Notes under the pieces: generated by a model
Database searches by the model: none
The model's input: only the letters and a program-made list of their open reading frames with translations
What the model was told of the DNA's origin: nothing
Shown: positions 45,460 to 54,234 of the stretch, piece by piece
Numbering within the stretch: the first letter of the stretch is position 1
Layout: each line of letters opens with the position of its first letter
Assembly (NCBI GenBank): GCA_946220865.1
Contig: CAMJYM010000009.1
Span: forward strand, 1-64,000
DNA: 64,000 nucleotides
Source of the DNA: an uncultured Clostridia bacterium
Lineage (GTDB): Bacteria > Bacillota > Clostridia > Saccharofermentanales > DTU023
Direction: 5' to 3'
Translations under genes and position numbers: made by a program

Positions 45460-46254
45460 ATGAAGCGCACTCAGAATACAGCACAGAAAATGGAGACCCT
45501 GTTGAGGGAACTTCGGGAAAAAGAAGAGAAGCCGAGGCTTCTGCTGCACTCCTGCTGCGGGCCCTGCTCGTCCTCGGTTCTCGAATATCTCTTGCCCTGT
45601 TTTCGCATCAGCGTTTTTTATTACAATCCGAATATCTACCCGAGGGAAGAATATGAGCACAGAAAGCGCGAGCAGCTGCGCCTGATTCAGGCGATTAAGG
45701 ATGAGGCGATCCTGCGAGTGACACCTGCAGGCGACAAAGCTGATGGCCCACTTTCTGTCGTCGACGCCCTCCACGGGCCTCAAGACTCGGAGACTTATGC
45801 TTTCAATTTACCCCTCACGCCCGAGCTGGACACAATCGATGCCGACTACGATCCCGAGCGCTATTTGGCTGCCGTCCAAGGCCTCGAAAACGAAAAAGAA
45901 GGCGGAGCACGCTGCTCCGTCTGTTTTCGACTGCGCCTTGCCAAAGCAGCCGATTTCGCCGCGGCCGGGGGCTATGATTTTTTTGCGACAACTTTGACGG
46001 TCAGCCCCTACAAAAATGCCCCGCTCATCAACGCCATCGGCGAGGAAGAGGGGGAGCGCGCTCATGTGGCCTATCTTGCCTCCGACTTTAAGAAGAAAAA
46101 TGGCGCTCTACGCTCCAATCAGCTGAGCAAGGCCTACGGTCTCTACCGCCAGGATTATTGCGGCTGCGCCTTTTCGCGTCCTTCACAAGCAGAGCCCTCG
46201 TGTGCGAGCTCCGATTTCGTTACAGATTCTCAAAGCCACCTGCCATCTTCATAA
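45460..46254 (+). CDS. queH: Epoxyqueuosine reductase QueH
   Basis: Final step of queuosine tRNA modification in bacteria that lack QueG. Cys-rich iron-sulfur signatures are intact: Cys32-Cys33 and Cys36 (LLHSCCGPCSSSV), Cys152 and Cys155 (ARCSVCFRLRL), and Cys234 and Cys236 (DYCGCAFS). The start at 45460 has only a weak ribosome-binding site. The last ~20 residues after FSRPSQ are unlike the family and run 25 bp into the convergent AbiEii gene, as if foreign DNA replaced the native end. Confidence 0.9.
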   Translation: MKRTQNTAQKMETLLRELREKEEKPRLLLHSCCGPCSSSVLEYLLPCFRISVFYYNPNIYPREEYEHRKREQLRLIQAIKDEAILRVTPAGDKADGPLSVVDALHGPQDSETYAFNLPLTPELDTIDADYDPERYLAAVQGLENEKEGGARCSVCFRLRLAKAADFAAAGGYDFFATTLTVSPYKNAPLINAIGEEEGERAHVAYLASDFKKKNGALRSNQLSKAYGLYRQDYCGCAFSRPSQAEPSCASSDFVTDSQSHLPSS

Positions 46255-47114
46255 TGCCACTGTCGGTCTTGATTGCCTTCCATAAGAATTGGTGTAAAGA
46301 AAAGATTTAACCATTCTGCAGTAACTTCCAAGGATACTTTGATCATAGCTTTCTTTTTTTTCACAAATGCAAGCCATCGAAGCCTATGAACGGCGTCTTC
46401 TGTAAAACTTGATTCAAAAGAAGGAATCCTCTCTGGCAAAGTAGTACCACGATGTAAGAAGGTTTCGCGAAGGGCCTGACGGAGTGAGGCTTCATGGATG
46501 ATTTTGGTTTTAGTAATAATGTAAAGGTCATAAAAATCCTTGTATCTACTGTTTAACATACCATTGGCAACAATTGCTTCCAATTTTTCTGCAATGACAG
46601 ATTCGATGGAATAGGCCGTTAATTTGGGCCTTTCTAATTCTAATAAAACCGGAAAATCAATCTGAATTGGTTCTGGAATAATGATGTCGCCATATCCAAT
46701 ATCGATGGAAATAGCAATTCTGGTTCGATCCAGATAAGCCACAACAGTTACGTTTAATCCGTGATATTCTTTAAAATCAGCGATATTTTTCACGATTAGT
46801 GATGAGAGATCATATTTTAGGGCATCATCAATGTTCTGACTTAGAATCTCTGAAAAGATGCCACGCATTTCCTCTCGACGATTGCTGACACGTTGTGCGA
46901 GCAGATCAATATCCGTTGTTACCCGCTCATATTGTCTGTCATACAGGGCATAGAGTAAAATCCCGCCTTTCAAAATAAAATGATCGGCATAAGGAGAAAT
47001 AGAAATCCGATAAAGCGTTCGCTCGAGTCCATAGTAGGTAAGGAGTTGCTGAAAGGGTCGTCTACTCTCATCAGACAAATTTTTAAGCTTAGCTTTGATC
47101 GATTCGGCTTTCAT
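46230..47114 (-). CDS. AbiEii-type nucleotidyltransferase toxin
   Basis: Toxin of a type IV AbiE toxin-antitoxin/phage-defence system; family members use a nucleotidyltransferase fold and can modify tRNA. The motif LKGGILLYALYDRQYERVT followed by TDIDLLAQ is the nucleotidyltransferase signature. IAEKLEAIVANGMLNSRYKD followed by FYDLYIIT is the second conserved block. Length (294) is usual. It overlaps the antitoxin gene by 4 nt. The base composition is visibly more AT-rich than the neighbours, which fits horizontal acquisition. Confidence 0.92.
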   Translation of the reverse strand: MKAESIKAKLKNLSDESRRPFQQLLTYYGLERTLYRISISPYADHFILKGGILLYALYDRQYERVTTDIDLLAQRVSNRREEMRGIFSEILSQNIDDALKYDLSSLIVKNIADFKEYHGLNVTVVAYLDRTRIAISIDIGYGDIIIPEPIQIDFPVLLELERPKLTAYSIESVIAEKLEAIVANGMLNSRYKDFYDLYIITKTKIIHEASLRQALRETFLHRGTTLPERIPSFESSFTEDAVHRLRWLAFVKKKKAMIKVSLEVTAEWLNLFFTPILMEGNQDRQWHYEDGRWL

Positions 47115-47689
47115 ATAAGTAATACCTCCAGATATCTTCGCAAAACCTGTGCCGCGTGAAGTTTTTGCGCATACTCGTATAACAAATTGATATTTTTGTT
47201 TTTTTTGCTCAGGTATTTTTTGAGGATCTCAGCGGTTTCCTCAATTCCGACCTGATTTCGATACGAGATGATATCAACGACCGTTTTTTCCATATTAAAA
47301 ATTGAGTAGGGTTTAACTTGATCACGCACTTGCTCTACGCCTAGTGTCATGCGTTCAGAAGAGAAATAATAGAGTTTAATTTCAGGTTTTTGGGGTAACT
47401 TAGAGACCTTTTTTTTCCGTTCGATTGCAATATCTACGCGCTCAGGCAGAAAATTAGTCAGTTCATGGTATCTTGCTGCACTCATCAGGCAGATCACGCC
47501 AAAAGGAACATAGGCCTGTGCAGTGTGATAATCATTCTCATCTCCCAAAAAGCCGAGATTTTCGTAAGTACTGCGATTTAAACGCAGAAGCTTATTTTGC
47601 TCCACCAGCTGACGAACTCGATAATACGAGAGATTAATATTGCGCAGTTCTGTCATTGTGTAATAACGTTTTTCAGGATCCAATTTCAT
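47111..47689 (-). CDS. AbiEi-type antitoxin / transcriptional regulator
   Basis: Antitoxin and likely autorepressor of the AbiE pair. The N-terminal winged helix reads YYTMTELRNINLSYYRVRQL. The C-terminal domain has the family-like TYENLGFLGDENDYHTAQAY and YSIFNMEKTVVDIISYRNQVG. ATG 47689 lies 5 nt after AGGTGG; the adjacent ATG at 47692 is only 2 nt away from it. A promoter sits directly upstream, giving a very short leader. The sequence is AT-rich like the toxin gene. Confidence 0.9.
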   Translation of the reverse strand: MKLDPEKRYYTMTELRNINLSYYRVRQLVEQNKLLRLNRSTYENLGFLGDENDYHTAQAYVPFGVICLMSAARYHELTNFLPERVDIAIERKKKVSKLPQKPEIKLYYFSSERMTLGVEQVRDQVKPYSIFNMEKTVVDIISYRNQVGIEETAEILKKYLSKKNKNINLLYEYAQKLHAAQVLRRYLEVLLI

Positions 47690-47706
47690 CATAGCCACCT
47701 GTAGCA

Positions 47707-47735
47707 AGTATAATGAAAAGGAGGGTTTATTTCAA
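47707..47735 (-). promoter_or_regulatory. Promoter of the AbiE operon
   Basis: On the minus strand, TTGAAA (47730-47735), 17-nt spacer, TATACT (47707-47712). The predicted start of transcription is about 10 nt before the antitoxin ATG. Confidence 0.75.
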
Positions 47736-47794
47736 TAATTTTCTGCAAAAAATATAATTGCCGAAATTTATTTAATATTCGTGTTTTCTATGCG

Positions 47795-47812
47795 TCGACA
47801 CTTAGGTGTCGA
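47795..47812. repeat. Perfect 7-bp-arm hairpin TCGACAC / GTGTCGA
   Basis: A four-base loop and no T-run, so it is not a terminator. It lies 60 bp upstream of the AbiE -35 box and could be a protein-binding site or an insertion end. Confidence 0.7.
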
Positions 47813-48066
47813 TAACTGAAAATATGGCTGTGTTTCCCTTTCTCTTTTGCTTAATCGTTGGCTTGCATCACGATAGGGGCTGTGCTAGTTTTGGTTCTCG
47901 CCGGTTCACGGAGACTTCTGGCGCAGGCGGATCTGGCAGAATGATGAATTCGCCAGGCTCTTTATCAAGGCTCTTAACGCTTAATCTATCCGGCCCAATT
48001 AAAAGTGTTATGACAGGCATTCTTATAAAGCAATGGGAATTCATTTTTATTTCAAAGGAGTTCATT

Positions 48067-49158
48067 TTGTTCAATAAGTTTTTTTCTACAACGCTCATGA
48101 AGATTTTTCCCAGGATTTTTTCCCTGACTCTCGTGCTCCTGCTGCTCAGCTGTATGACTGCTTCCTGCGCGGCCGGATCTGTGACAAAAGCCCCGGAATC
48201 AAAAAAGCTTTCGCTGGTCTGCACCAGCTTTCCGCCTTTTGATCTGGCCCGCAGTGTTGCTGGTGATCAGGCTGAACTGACCATGCTTCTGAAGCCCGGC
48301 GCAGAGAGCCACACATACGAGCCGACGCCTCAGGACATCAAAAAAATTGCCGAGGCCGACCTTTTTATCACTGTAGGCGGCGAAAATGACGCCTGGGTGG
48401 ATCACTTATTAGAATCCCTTGGCGACAAGAAGCCGGAGATTTTCAAACTTGTCGAGGCTGTCGACACGGTTGAAGAGGAACAGGTTGAAGGCATGGAAGC
48501 CGAAGATGAGCACGCGCACGATTCCTCACAGGAAATCGACAAAGAAGAAGTGGGACACGAAACCGACAAGCGCGAAGCTGAGCCAGCAATCGACAAAGGT
48601 GAAACAGCCAATGAACATGACGAGCATGAAATCGACGAGCATGTTTGGACCGCTCCCAAAAATTTTAGCCTGATGGCTGAAAAACTCGCAAGCAAGCTGG
48701 CTGAAATGGATCCAAATCACGCAGAGGACTTTGCGGAAAATGCCCGGACCACCGCGCAGCAGTTTGACAAACTCGACAAGGAGATCCGACAGATTGTCGA
48801 TCACGCGAAACGAAAAACTTTAATTTTTGCCGACCGTTTTCCTCTGCGATACTTTGCCGATGCCTATGGCCTTGATTATTTTGCGGCTTTCAGCGGCTGC
48901 TCGGTCAATACAGAAGCTTCGCCCAAAACCGTGGCTTTTCTGATCGACAAAGTTAAAGAAGAAAAAATTCCTGTGGTGTTTACGATCGAGTTTTCTTCAG
49001 GGAAAATCGCCAAGGCCGTCTGTGAGGCAACAGGAGCCAAACATAGAACCTTTCACAGCTGCCACAATATTTCCGCGGATGAGCTGGCCCGCGGGGAGAC
49101 GACCCTGAGCCTGATGGAAAAGAACCTGGAGGTTCTCAAAGAGGCTCTGAACGACTAA
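48067..49158 (+). CDS. Zinc/manganese ABC transporter substrate-binding lipoprotein
   Basis: Cluster 9 metal-binding lipoprotein (ZnuA/AdcA type). The signal sequence is hydrophobic to residue ~28 with candidate lipobox cysteines at 29 and 34. VCTSFPPFDLARSV and LKPGAESHTYEPTPQDIKKI (metal His) are typical. The usual His-rich loop is replaced by a long acidic loop with scattered His (residues ~140-198), followed by IDEHVWTAPKNFSLMAEKL. TTG 48067 is preferred: AAAGGAG lies 6 nt upstream; the in-frame ATG at 48097 has no site. Metal specificity (Zn or Mn) cannot be fixed by sequence. Confidence 0.9.
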   Translation: MFNKFFSTTLMKIFPRIFSLTLVLLLLSCMTASCAAGSVTKAPESKKLSLVCTSFPPFDLARSVAGDQAELTMLLKPGAESHTYEPTPQDIKKIAEADLFITVGGENDAWVDHLLESLGDKKPEIFKLVEAVDTVEEEQVEGMEAEDEHAHDSSQEIDKEEVGHETDKREAEPAIDKGETANEHDEHEIDEHVWTAPKNFSLMAEKLASKLAEMDPNHAEDFAENARTTAQQFDKLDKEIRQIVDHAKRKTLIFADRFPLRYFADAYGLDYFAAFSGCSVNTEASPKTVAFLIDKVKEEKIPVVFTIEFSSGKIAKAVCEATGAKHRTFHSCHNISADELARGETTLSLMEKNLEVLKEALND

Positions 49159-49205
49159 GCAGGGATATTGAAAAGAGAAATAAAAAATTGAAAGGAGCCG
49201 CTCCC

Positions 49206-49919
49206 GTGCCGCTCATTCGCTGTGAAAACTTAAGCTTTGCCTACGAAGGCGTCGTGGTGGTGCGCGATCTCAATTTTACCGTGGAGAGCGGTGATTATCT
49301 CTGCATTATCGGCGAAAACGGGGCAGGTAAATCGACGCTCATGAAGGGATTGCTCGGGCTGAAAAAGCCTTCATCTGGCCAACTGCTTTTCGGCGGAAGC
49401 GATGGCCTCAGCCCCAGTGGTATCGGTTATTTACCCCAGCAAAACCCCCTGCAGCGCGATTTTCCGGCGACCGTAACGGAGGTTGTCCAGTCCGGCTGTC
49501 TGAATCGACTGGGTTTGCGCCCCTTTTACGGACGGCGCGAAAAAGCGCTCGCCGCCGAAAAAATGGAGCAGCTTGGCCTTAGTGATCTCCGCGAAAAGAG
49601 CTACCGCGATCTTTCGGGGGGACAGCAGCAGAGAGTCCTTCTGGCGCGCGCCCTCTGCGCGACACAAAAGCTGCTCTTACTGGATGAGCCAGTGGCGGGG
49701 CTGGATCCCCAGGCCACCCTCGATTTTTACGAGCTGATAGAAAAACTCAACAAAGAAGAAAAGCTCACTGTGATTATGGTTTCTCATGACCTGCAAAGTG
49801 TGCTCCGCTATGCCAGCAAGATTTTACAGCTGGAAAAGACACAGCGCTTTTTCGGCAGTAAGGAGGCATACCTGCAAAGTGATTCAGGGAAGGGAGCCAG
49901 AACATGTTTAACGCGCTGA
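49206..49919 (+). CDS. znuC: Zinc/manganese ABC transporter ATP-binding protein
   Basis: ATPase of the metal importer. The P-loop GENGAGKSTLMKGLLGLKKP, Q-loop region YLPQQNPLQRDFPATV, signature YRDLSGGQQQRVLLARAL, Walker B LLLLDEPVAGLDPQ and switch VMVSHDLQSVLRY are complete. GTG 49206 lies 8 nt after AAAGGAG. A longer in-frame reading from 49188 starts inside that site's upstream flank and is less likely. The stop overlaps the permease gene by 16 bp. Confidence 0.93.
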   Translation: MPLIRCENLSFAYEGVVVVRDLNFTVESGDYLCIIGENGAGKSTLMKGLLGLKKPSSGQLLFGGSDGLSPSGIGYLPQQNPLQRDFPATVTEVVQSGCLNRLGLRPFYGRREKALAAEKMEQLGLSDLREKSYRDLSGGQQQRVLLARALCATQKLLLLDEPVAGLDPQATLDFYELIEKLNKEEKLTVIMVSHDLQSVLRYASKILQLEKTQRFFGSKEAYLQSDSGKGARTCLTR

Positions 49920-50719
49920 CAGAAATGTTGAGCTACCCCTTTATGCTCCGTGCCCTCGTTGTGGGCGTCCTAGTCTCTCTCTGCGCTGCACTTCTCGGCG
50001 TACCGCTGGTCTTGAAACGCTACTCCATGATCGGCGACGGTCTTTCACATGTGGGCTTTGGCGCTCTGGCCATTGCCACTGCGTTGCGTGCCGCCCCGCT
50101 TGCCGTCACCTTGCCGGTGGTGGTGCTTGCCGCCTTTTTTCTGCTGCAGCTGCACGATTCGAGCAAAATCAAAGGGGACGCAGCGATTGCGCTGATTTCC
50201 ACAGGCAGCCTTGCTCTGGGCGTCATGATACTTTCTTTAACGCCGGGCATGAATACGGACGTCAACAACTTCCTTTTTGGCTCTATTCTCGGTGTGGGGG
50301 AAGATGAAATGTGGCTGACCATAGTCCTTGCTCTGTTTGTTCTCCTGCTCTACAGTCTCTCTTATACCCGCATATTTGCGCTGACCTTTGATGAAAGTTT
50401 TGCTCAGGCCACAGGACTCAGGACGAAATTCTATAATACCTTGCTCGCACTGCTTACAGCCGTGACGATCGTTCTGGGCATGCGTACGATGGGCTCGCTG
50501 CTCATATCGAGCCTCATCGTTTTTCCAGCGTTGTCATCCATGCAGCTGCTCAGGAGCTTCCGCTCCGTCCTGCTGCTCTCCGTGCTGATTTCGCTCTTCT
50601 GTTTTATCAGCGGACTTATCCTCTCTTACCTCTATTCGGCTCCCACAGGGGCTTCAGTTGCCTTGCTGCATGTCGCGGTCTTTATCCTCTGTGCAGCGAT
50701 CGCCAGAATGAAACAATAA
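49904..50719 (+). CDS. znuB: Zinc/manganese ABC transporter permease
   Basis: Membrane channel of the metal importer, 271 residues with about eight to nine hydrophobic segments. Family stretches are KRYSMIGDGLSHVGFGALAI, GDAAIALISTGSLALGVMIL and MGSLLISSLIVFPALSSMQL. GGGAGCC lies upstream of the ATG, within the ATPase gene. No regulator gene of the Fur/Zur type is adjacent. Confidence 0.93.
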   Translation: MFNALTEMLSYPFMLRALVVGVLVSLCAALLGVPLVLKRYSMIGDGLSHVGFGALAIATALRAAPLAVTLPVVVLAAFFLLQLHDSSKIKGDAAIALISTGSLALGVMILSLTPGMNTDVNNFLFGSILGVGEDEMWLTIVLALFVLLLYSLSYTRIFALTFDESFAQATGLRTKFYNTLLALLTAVTIVLGMRTMGSLLISSLIVFPALSSMQLLRSFRSVLLLSVLISLFCFISGLILSYLYSAPTGASVALLHVAVFILCAAIARMKQ

Positions 50720-50731
50720 TCCTTTCCTGGC

Positions 50732-50759
50732 TTGACAGGACTCTCGTTTGTGCTATTAT
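50732..50759 (+). promoter_or_regulatory. Promoter of the rpmG-secE-nusG-rplKA operon
   Basis: TTGACA (50732-50737), 16-nt spacer, TATTAT (50754-50759) with an added TGC extension: both elements are strong. The ~165-nt leader to rpmG holds no tRNA and no riboswitch that I recognise. Confidence 0.85.
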
Positions 50760-50929
50760 TACCAGTGCTTGTCTTTGCACGAGATAATTTTTGCGTGGTC
50801 AAAAGTGACCGGCATAGCCAGCTGATTATTGGCGTAAATGCCCCAGCTGCGGCCTTTTCGGCGAAGACAGGGCGATAACAGAGTTCATCCGACTGCGCAC
50901 GATTGGCGCGACACCAGGGAGGTACGAAC

Positions 50930-51094
50930 ATGGCGAAAGCGGGAGCCAGAGAAAAGATCACGCTTGCATGCACCGAATGCAAACAGCGTAATTACGACAC
51001 TAAGAAGAACAAGAAGAATACGCCGGACAAGCTTGAAATGCGCAAATATTGCCCGTTCTGTCACAAGCATACCGTCCACAAAGAAAGCAAATAG
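50930..51094 (+). CDS. rpmG: 50S ribosomal protein L33 (zinc-binding form)
   Basis: Small large-subunit protein, 54 residues. The two Cys pairs CTECKQRN and CPFCHKHT mark the zinc-binding form. ATG 50930 lies 6 nt after AGGGAGG; an upstream in-frame start at 50903 lacks a site. It is first in the usual rpmG-secE-nusG order. The tRNA-Trp gene often seen next to rpmG in Firmicutes is absent here. Confidence 0.96.
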   Translation: MAKAGAREKITLACTECKQRNYDTKKNKKNTPDKLEMRKYCPFCHKHTVHKESK

Positions 51095-51154
51095 GTCGAG
51101 AAGACCTGTTGCCGCCGCCTTTATGCAGGGGCGCGATGAAATTGGAGGGACGAT

Positions 51155-51604
51155 ATGGCTTATTTAGACTCGAACAAAAAAAACAGCAAGAACAATCCTA
51201 AAAGCGATAAAAAAGGGCTTGCGGCGAAATATAAGAGTGTTCGTGCCGAACTGAAAAAAGTCATTTGGCTGGATAGAAAAAGTCTCAAACAAAATTTTGT
51301 CATCGTCATGACCATCATTCTGGCCACGGCGCTGATCATTTTCGTTTTTGACGCTCTCGTTAAACTTTTCTTCGACGCGATCGGCTTTTATAAGCCGAAG
51401 AGCGGAGCGGCGCTGCCCAATCAGGTGACTTCAACTCAGCCTCTGATGACTGAGCCTGAAAAAGCGGCCGACGAAAGTTCTGAGAACAAGGCCGTGGTCA
51501 CGGCAGAACAGGCTGAAGAAGGCACAACTGCAGCGGCCGAAGAAAAATCGACTGCGGCTCCAGAGGAAGCTGAAACAACAGCTCCTGAAGAAAGCGGAAA
51601 ATAG
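51155..51604 (+). CDS. secE: Preprotein translocase subunit SecE with acidic C-terminal extension
   Basis: Essential small subunit of the SecYEG channel. The core is normal: amphipathic ELKKVIWLDRKSLKQNFVIV followed by one membrane helix (residues ~47-70). Bacterial single-helix SecE proteins usually end soon after it. This one continues for ~75 residues rich in Ala, Glu and Thr (EEGTTAAAEEKSTAAPEEAE), which would lie outside the membrane if the standard topology holds. GGAGGGACG precedes the ATG. nusG follows after 5 nt. Confidence 0.93.
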   Translation: MAYLDSNKKNSKNNPKSDKKGLAAKYKSVRAELKKVIWLDRKSLKQNFVIVMTIILATALIIFVFDALVKLFFDAIGFYKPKSGAALPNQVTSTQPLMTEPEKAADESSENKAVVTAEQAEEGTTAAAEEKSTAAPEEAETTAPEESGK

Positions 51605-51609
51605 GGCCC

Positions 51610-52146
51610 ATGGCAGAGAATCTCGATCAAGAAGCGCGTTGGTACGTCGTTCATACTTACTCCGGATATGAGAACAAGGTGAAGGCGACGCTCGACATGA
51701 TTGTCGAGAACCGTGGCCTGCAAGATTATATTCAGGAAATCTCGGTTCCGACGGAAGAAGTAATCGAGATTAAAGAAGGCAAGAAAAAGACTTACGAGCG
51801 TAAACTCTATCCCGGTTATGTGCTGGTTAAGCTGATCCTCACAGACGAAATCTGGTACATCGTGCGCAATACCCGCGGTGTGACCGGCTTCGTAGGACCC
51901 TCCAGCACTCATCCCGTTCCACTCACTGATGAAGAACTTCTCATCATGGGCCTTGAGTCCAATTATGAACCCATTGTCGACTACGAAGTCGGCGATTCGG
52001 TGAAGATTATCAGCGGACCGCTCGACGGCTTTGCCGGAGTGGTTCAGGAGATCAACAGCGAGAAGAAGAAGGTCATCGTCGAAGTGAGCATGTTCGGGCG
52101 CGAGACGCCGGTTGAACTGGAGCTTACACAGATTCTGCGAATCTGA
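51610..52146 (+). CDS. nusG: Transcription termination/antitermination protein NusG
   Basis: RNA-polymerase-binding factor that couples transcription and translation. The NGN domain starts with ARWYVVHTYSGYENKVKATL. The C-terminal KOW domain is VGDSVKIISGPLDGFAGVV. Length (178) is normal. The ribosome-binding site is weak, fitting coupling to secE, whose stop is 5 nt upstream. No domain insertion is present. Confidence 0.97.
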   Translation: MAENLDQEARWYVVHTYSGYENKVKATLDMIVENRGLQDYIQEISVPTEEVIEIKEGKKKTYERKLYPGYVLVKLILTDEIWYIVRNTRGVTGFVGPSSTHPVPLTDEELLIMGLESNYEPIVDYEVGDSVKIISGPLDGFAGVVQEINSEKKKVIVEVSMFGRETPVELELTQILRI

Positions 52147-52217
52147 TTTAACGTTTGTGCAGCAGCCCTTTGGGCTTTGCAATAGAACTCTACACCATTA
52201 TTGGGAGGTGGCCACAC

Positions 52218-52643
52218 ATGGCAAAAAAAGTACTTGCGATTGTCAAATTGCAAATTCCTGCAGCGAAAGCTACGCCAGCGCCGCCGGTCGGACCAGCCCT
52301 TGGCCAACATGGACTGAACATTGCTCAGTTTGTCAAGGAATTCAATGAAAGAACCGCTAAGGATGCCGGATACATCATCCCGGTGATCATCACCGTTTAT
52401 GGGGATCGCACCTATTCTTTCATTACCAAAACTCCGCCCGCGGCCGTACTGCTGAAAAAAGCAGCCAAGATCGAAAAGGCATCGGGTGTGCCGAATAAAA
52501 ACAAAGTTGCGAACGTCACCTGGGATGATTGCCTCAAAATTGCGGAAATCAAATTTCCTGAATCCAACGCTGCCAGCCTTGAAGCCTGTGCCGAAATGAT
52601 CGCCGGCACCGCCCGAAGCATGGGTATTACGGTTCAGAGATAA
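52218..52643 (+). CDS. rplK: 50S ribosomal protein L11
   Basis: Large-subunit protein of the GTPase-associated centre. The N-terminal proline-rich [20 protein letters not shown] is intact, as is the rRNA-binding C-terminus with [13 protein letters not shown] 52218 follows TTGGGAGGTGG. Length is 141. Genes for L1, L10 and L7/L12 follow in the canonical order. Confidence 0.98.
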   Translation: MAKKVLAIVKLQIPAAKATPAPPVGPALGQHGLNIAQFVKEFNERTAKDAGYIIPVIITVYGDRTYSFITKTPPAAVLLKKAAKIEKASGVPNKNKVANVTWDDCLKIAEIKFPESNAASLEACAEMIAGTARSMGITVQR

Positions 52644-52653
52644 GGAGGCTTCC

Positions 52654-53340
52654 ATGAAAAGAGGAAAGAAATATCAGGAAGCGGTGAAAAAGCTTGAGCC
52701 GGGTAAGATTTATGACTCCGTCGAGGCGATGAAGCTCGTCACCGAAATGGCGCACGCTAAATTTGACGAAACTGTCGAATGCCACATCCGTCTGGGCGTT
52801 GACTCCCGTCACGCTGATCAGCAGGTGCGCGGAGCCATTGTGCTGCCCAACGGCACAGGTAAACAGGTGCGCGTGCTCGTCTTCGCCAAAGGCCCCAAAG
52901 CTGATGAAGCGACCGCCGCTGGCGCCGAATATGTCGGCGCGGACGAATTTGTACAGAAAATCACCAAAGAAAACTGGTTTGACTTTGATATCGTTATCGC
53001 CACTCCGGACATGATGGGTGTTGTCGGCCGTCTCGGTCGTGTGCTCGGCCCTAAGGGCATGATGCCTAACCCCAAATCCGGCACAGTGACCATGGACGTT
53101 GCTAAAGCTGTCAAAGAAGCTAAAGCAGGTAAAATCGAGTACCGTCTCGATAAGGCCAATATCATTCACTGCCCCGTCGGCAAAGTTTCCTTCGGTCCCG
53201 AAAAGCTCACCGAGAACTTTGACACTCTGATGGAAGCCATTTACAAAGCCAAACCGTCTGCAGCCAAAGGACGTTATATTAAGTCCTGTACCGTCACCTC
53301 GACCATGGGTCCTGGCGTCAAGGTTCAGGGGAAAATGTAG
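52654..53340 (+). CDS. rplA: 50S ribosomal protein L1
   Basis: L1-stalk protein, 228 residues, with the conserved [20 protein letters not shown] start, [20 protein letters not shown] and the C-terminal [14 protein letters not shown] end ([11 protein letters not shown]). AAGGAGG precedes the ATG 10 nt after the rplK stop. In many bacteria L1 represses its own operon; I did not find a clear mRNA target here. Confidence 0.98.
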   Translation: MKRGKKYQEAVKKLEPGKIYDSVEAMKLVTEMAHAKFDETVECHIRLGVDSRHADQQVRGAIVLPNGTGKQVRVLVFAKGPKADEATAAGAEYVGADEFVQKITKENWFDFDIVIATPDMMGVVGRLGRVLGPKGMMPNPKSGTVTMDVAKAVKEAKAGKIEYRLDKANIIHCPVGKVSFGPEKLTENFDTLMEAIYKAKPSAAKGRYIKSCTVTSTMGPGVKVQGKM

Positions 53341-53361
53341 TCCATTAAATCTTTTCTATAG

Positions 53362-53490
53362 CTAAAACACCTTAGCGCCAAAGACAGTCGGTGGCTCAGC
53401 CATAAATCGCAAGAACCGGCCCAGGCGGAGCTCGAAATACGTGGTATTTTGACCCCCTCCGTCCCGTGCGTGAGGGGGTTTTAAATACAC
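53362..53490 (+). ncRNA. L10 leader (ribosomal protein autoregulatory RNA)
   Basis: The rplA-rplJ gap contains the L10-leader layout: CGCCAAAGACAGTCGGTGG and a distal ACCGGCCCAGGCGG that can pair to form the L10(L12)4-binding arm, followed by a terminator hairpin. In Firmicutes, excess L10-L12 complex binds this RNA and lowers rplJ-rplL expression. Confidence 0.85.
53452..53482 (+). terminator. Attenuator terminator in the L10 leader
   Basis: ACCCCCTC / GAGGGGGT stem followed by TTTT, 25 nt before the rplJ start. It probably gives conditional termination. Confidence 0.85.
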
Positions 53491-53506
53491 ACAGGAGGTA
53501 TAAAAG

Positions 53507-54199
53507 ATGCCCAGTCCGAAAATCCTCGAAGCGAAGAAGCAGATCGTTGAGGATCTCGCTAACGAATTACGTGATGCGAAATCCATCGTTCTCTCCAACT
53601 ATCAGGGTTTGACCGTGGCTCAGGACACCGAGATGCGCACTGCTTTCCGCAAGGAAGCTCTCAACTACCGCGTGGTAAAAAACACCATCAGTATCCGCGC
53701 ACTCGAAGCTCTTGGCCTTACAGGTTTTGAAAAAGAATTAACCGGCCCGACTGCACTGGCCTGGAGCACAGAGGATGTCGTCCTTGCGCCCAGACTTGTC
53801 AAAAAGTACGCCGATCAATTCAAGAAAACCAGCATCAAAGCCGGTGTTGTCGATGGTCAAAAAGCCGACATGAACACCATGAACGCTCTGGCGAGCATTC
53901 CTTCGCTGGAAGTTCTCTATGGCCAGCTGGTCAGCTCGCTGATCTTCCCCATCACCTCTCTCGCGATGACCCTCAATTCCATGGCGAAGAAGATGGAAGA
54001 AAACGGCGCAGCAACCGTCGCCGATCTCGTCTCAGGGGCGACCCCGGCAAAGGCCGAGGAAGCTGCCACAGCGGAAGCCCCGGCAACAGCCGAGGAAGCT
54101 GCAGCGCCTGTCGAAGCAGCCCCCGCGCCTGCTGAAGAAGCGCCGGCCGCAGCCGAAAAAGCTGAAGCGCCTGCTGAAGAAGCCAAGCCTGAAGCCTAA
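53507..54199 (+). CDS. rplJ: 50S ribosomal protein L10 with Ala/Glu-rich C-terminal extension
   Basis: Base of the ribosomal stalk; binds L7/L12 dimers through its C-terminal helix. The core (about residues 1-175) is normal, with [20 protein letters not shown] and [18 protein letters not shown]. Typical L10 proteins have 165-180 residues; this one has 230. The extra ~50 residues are almost only Ala, Glu and Pro ([20 protein letters not shown]). AGGAGGTAT precedes the ATG. Confidence 0.97.
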   Translation: MPSPKILEAKKQIVEDLANELRDAKSIVLSNYQGLTVAQDTEMRTAFRKEALNYRVVKNTISIRALEALGLTGFEKELTGPTALAWSTEDVVLAPRLVKKYADQFKKTSIKAGVVDGQKADMNTMNALASIPSLEVLYGQLVSSLIFPITSLAMTLNSMAKKMEENGAATVADLVSGATPAKAEEAATAEAPATAEEAAAPVEAAPAPAEEAPAAAEKAEAPAEEAKPEA

Positions 54200-54234
54200 A
54201 AAATTTTAGTGATCTAAGAAAGGAAAAATATCCC

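Larger units (their letters stand above)
47690..48066 (+). other. Intergenic region between the AbiE pair and the zinc importer
   Basis: This 377-base gap holds the AbiE promoter (minus strand) and a perfect hairpin TCGACAC-TTAG-GTGTCGA at 47795-47812. The remaining ~250 bp to the znuA-like gene show no gene, no terminator and no obvious promoter. Confidence 0.6.

Noticed and set aside
50766..50929. tRNA-Trp gene expected near rpmG in Firmicutes
   Set aside because: No T-loop (TTCRANTC) or acceptor pairing was found on either strand of this leader.
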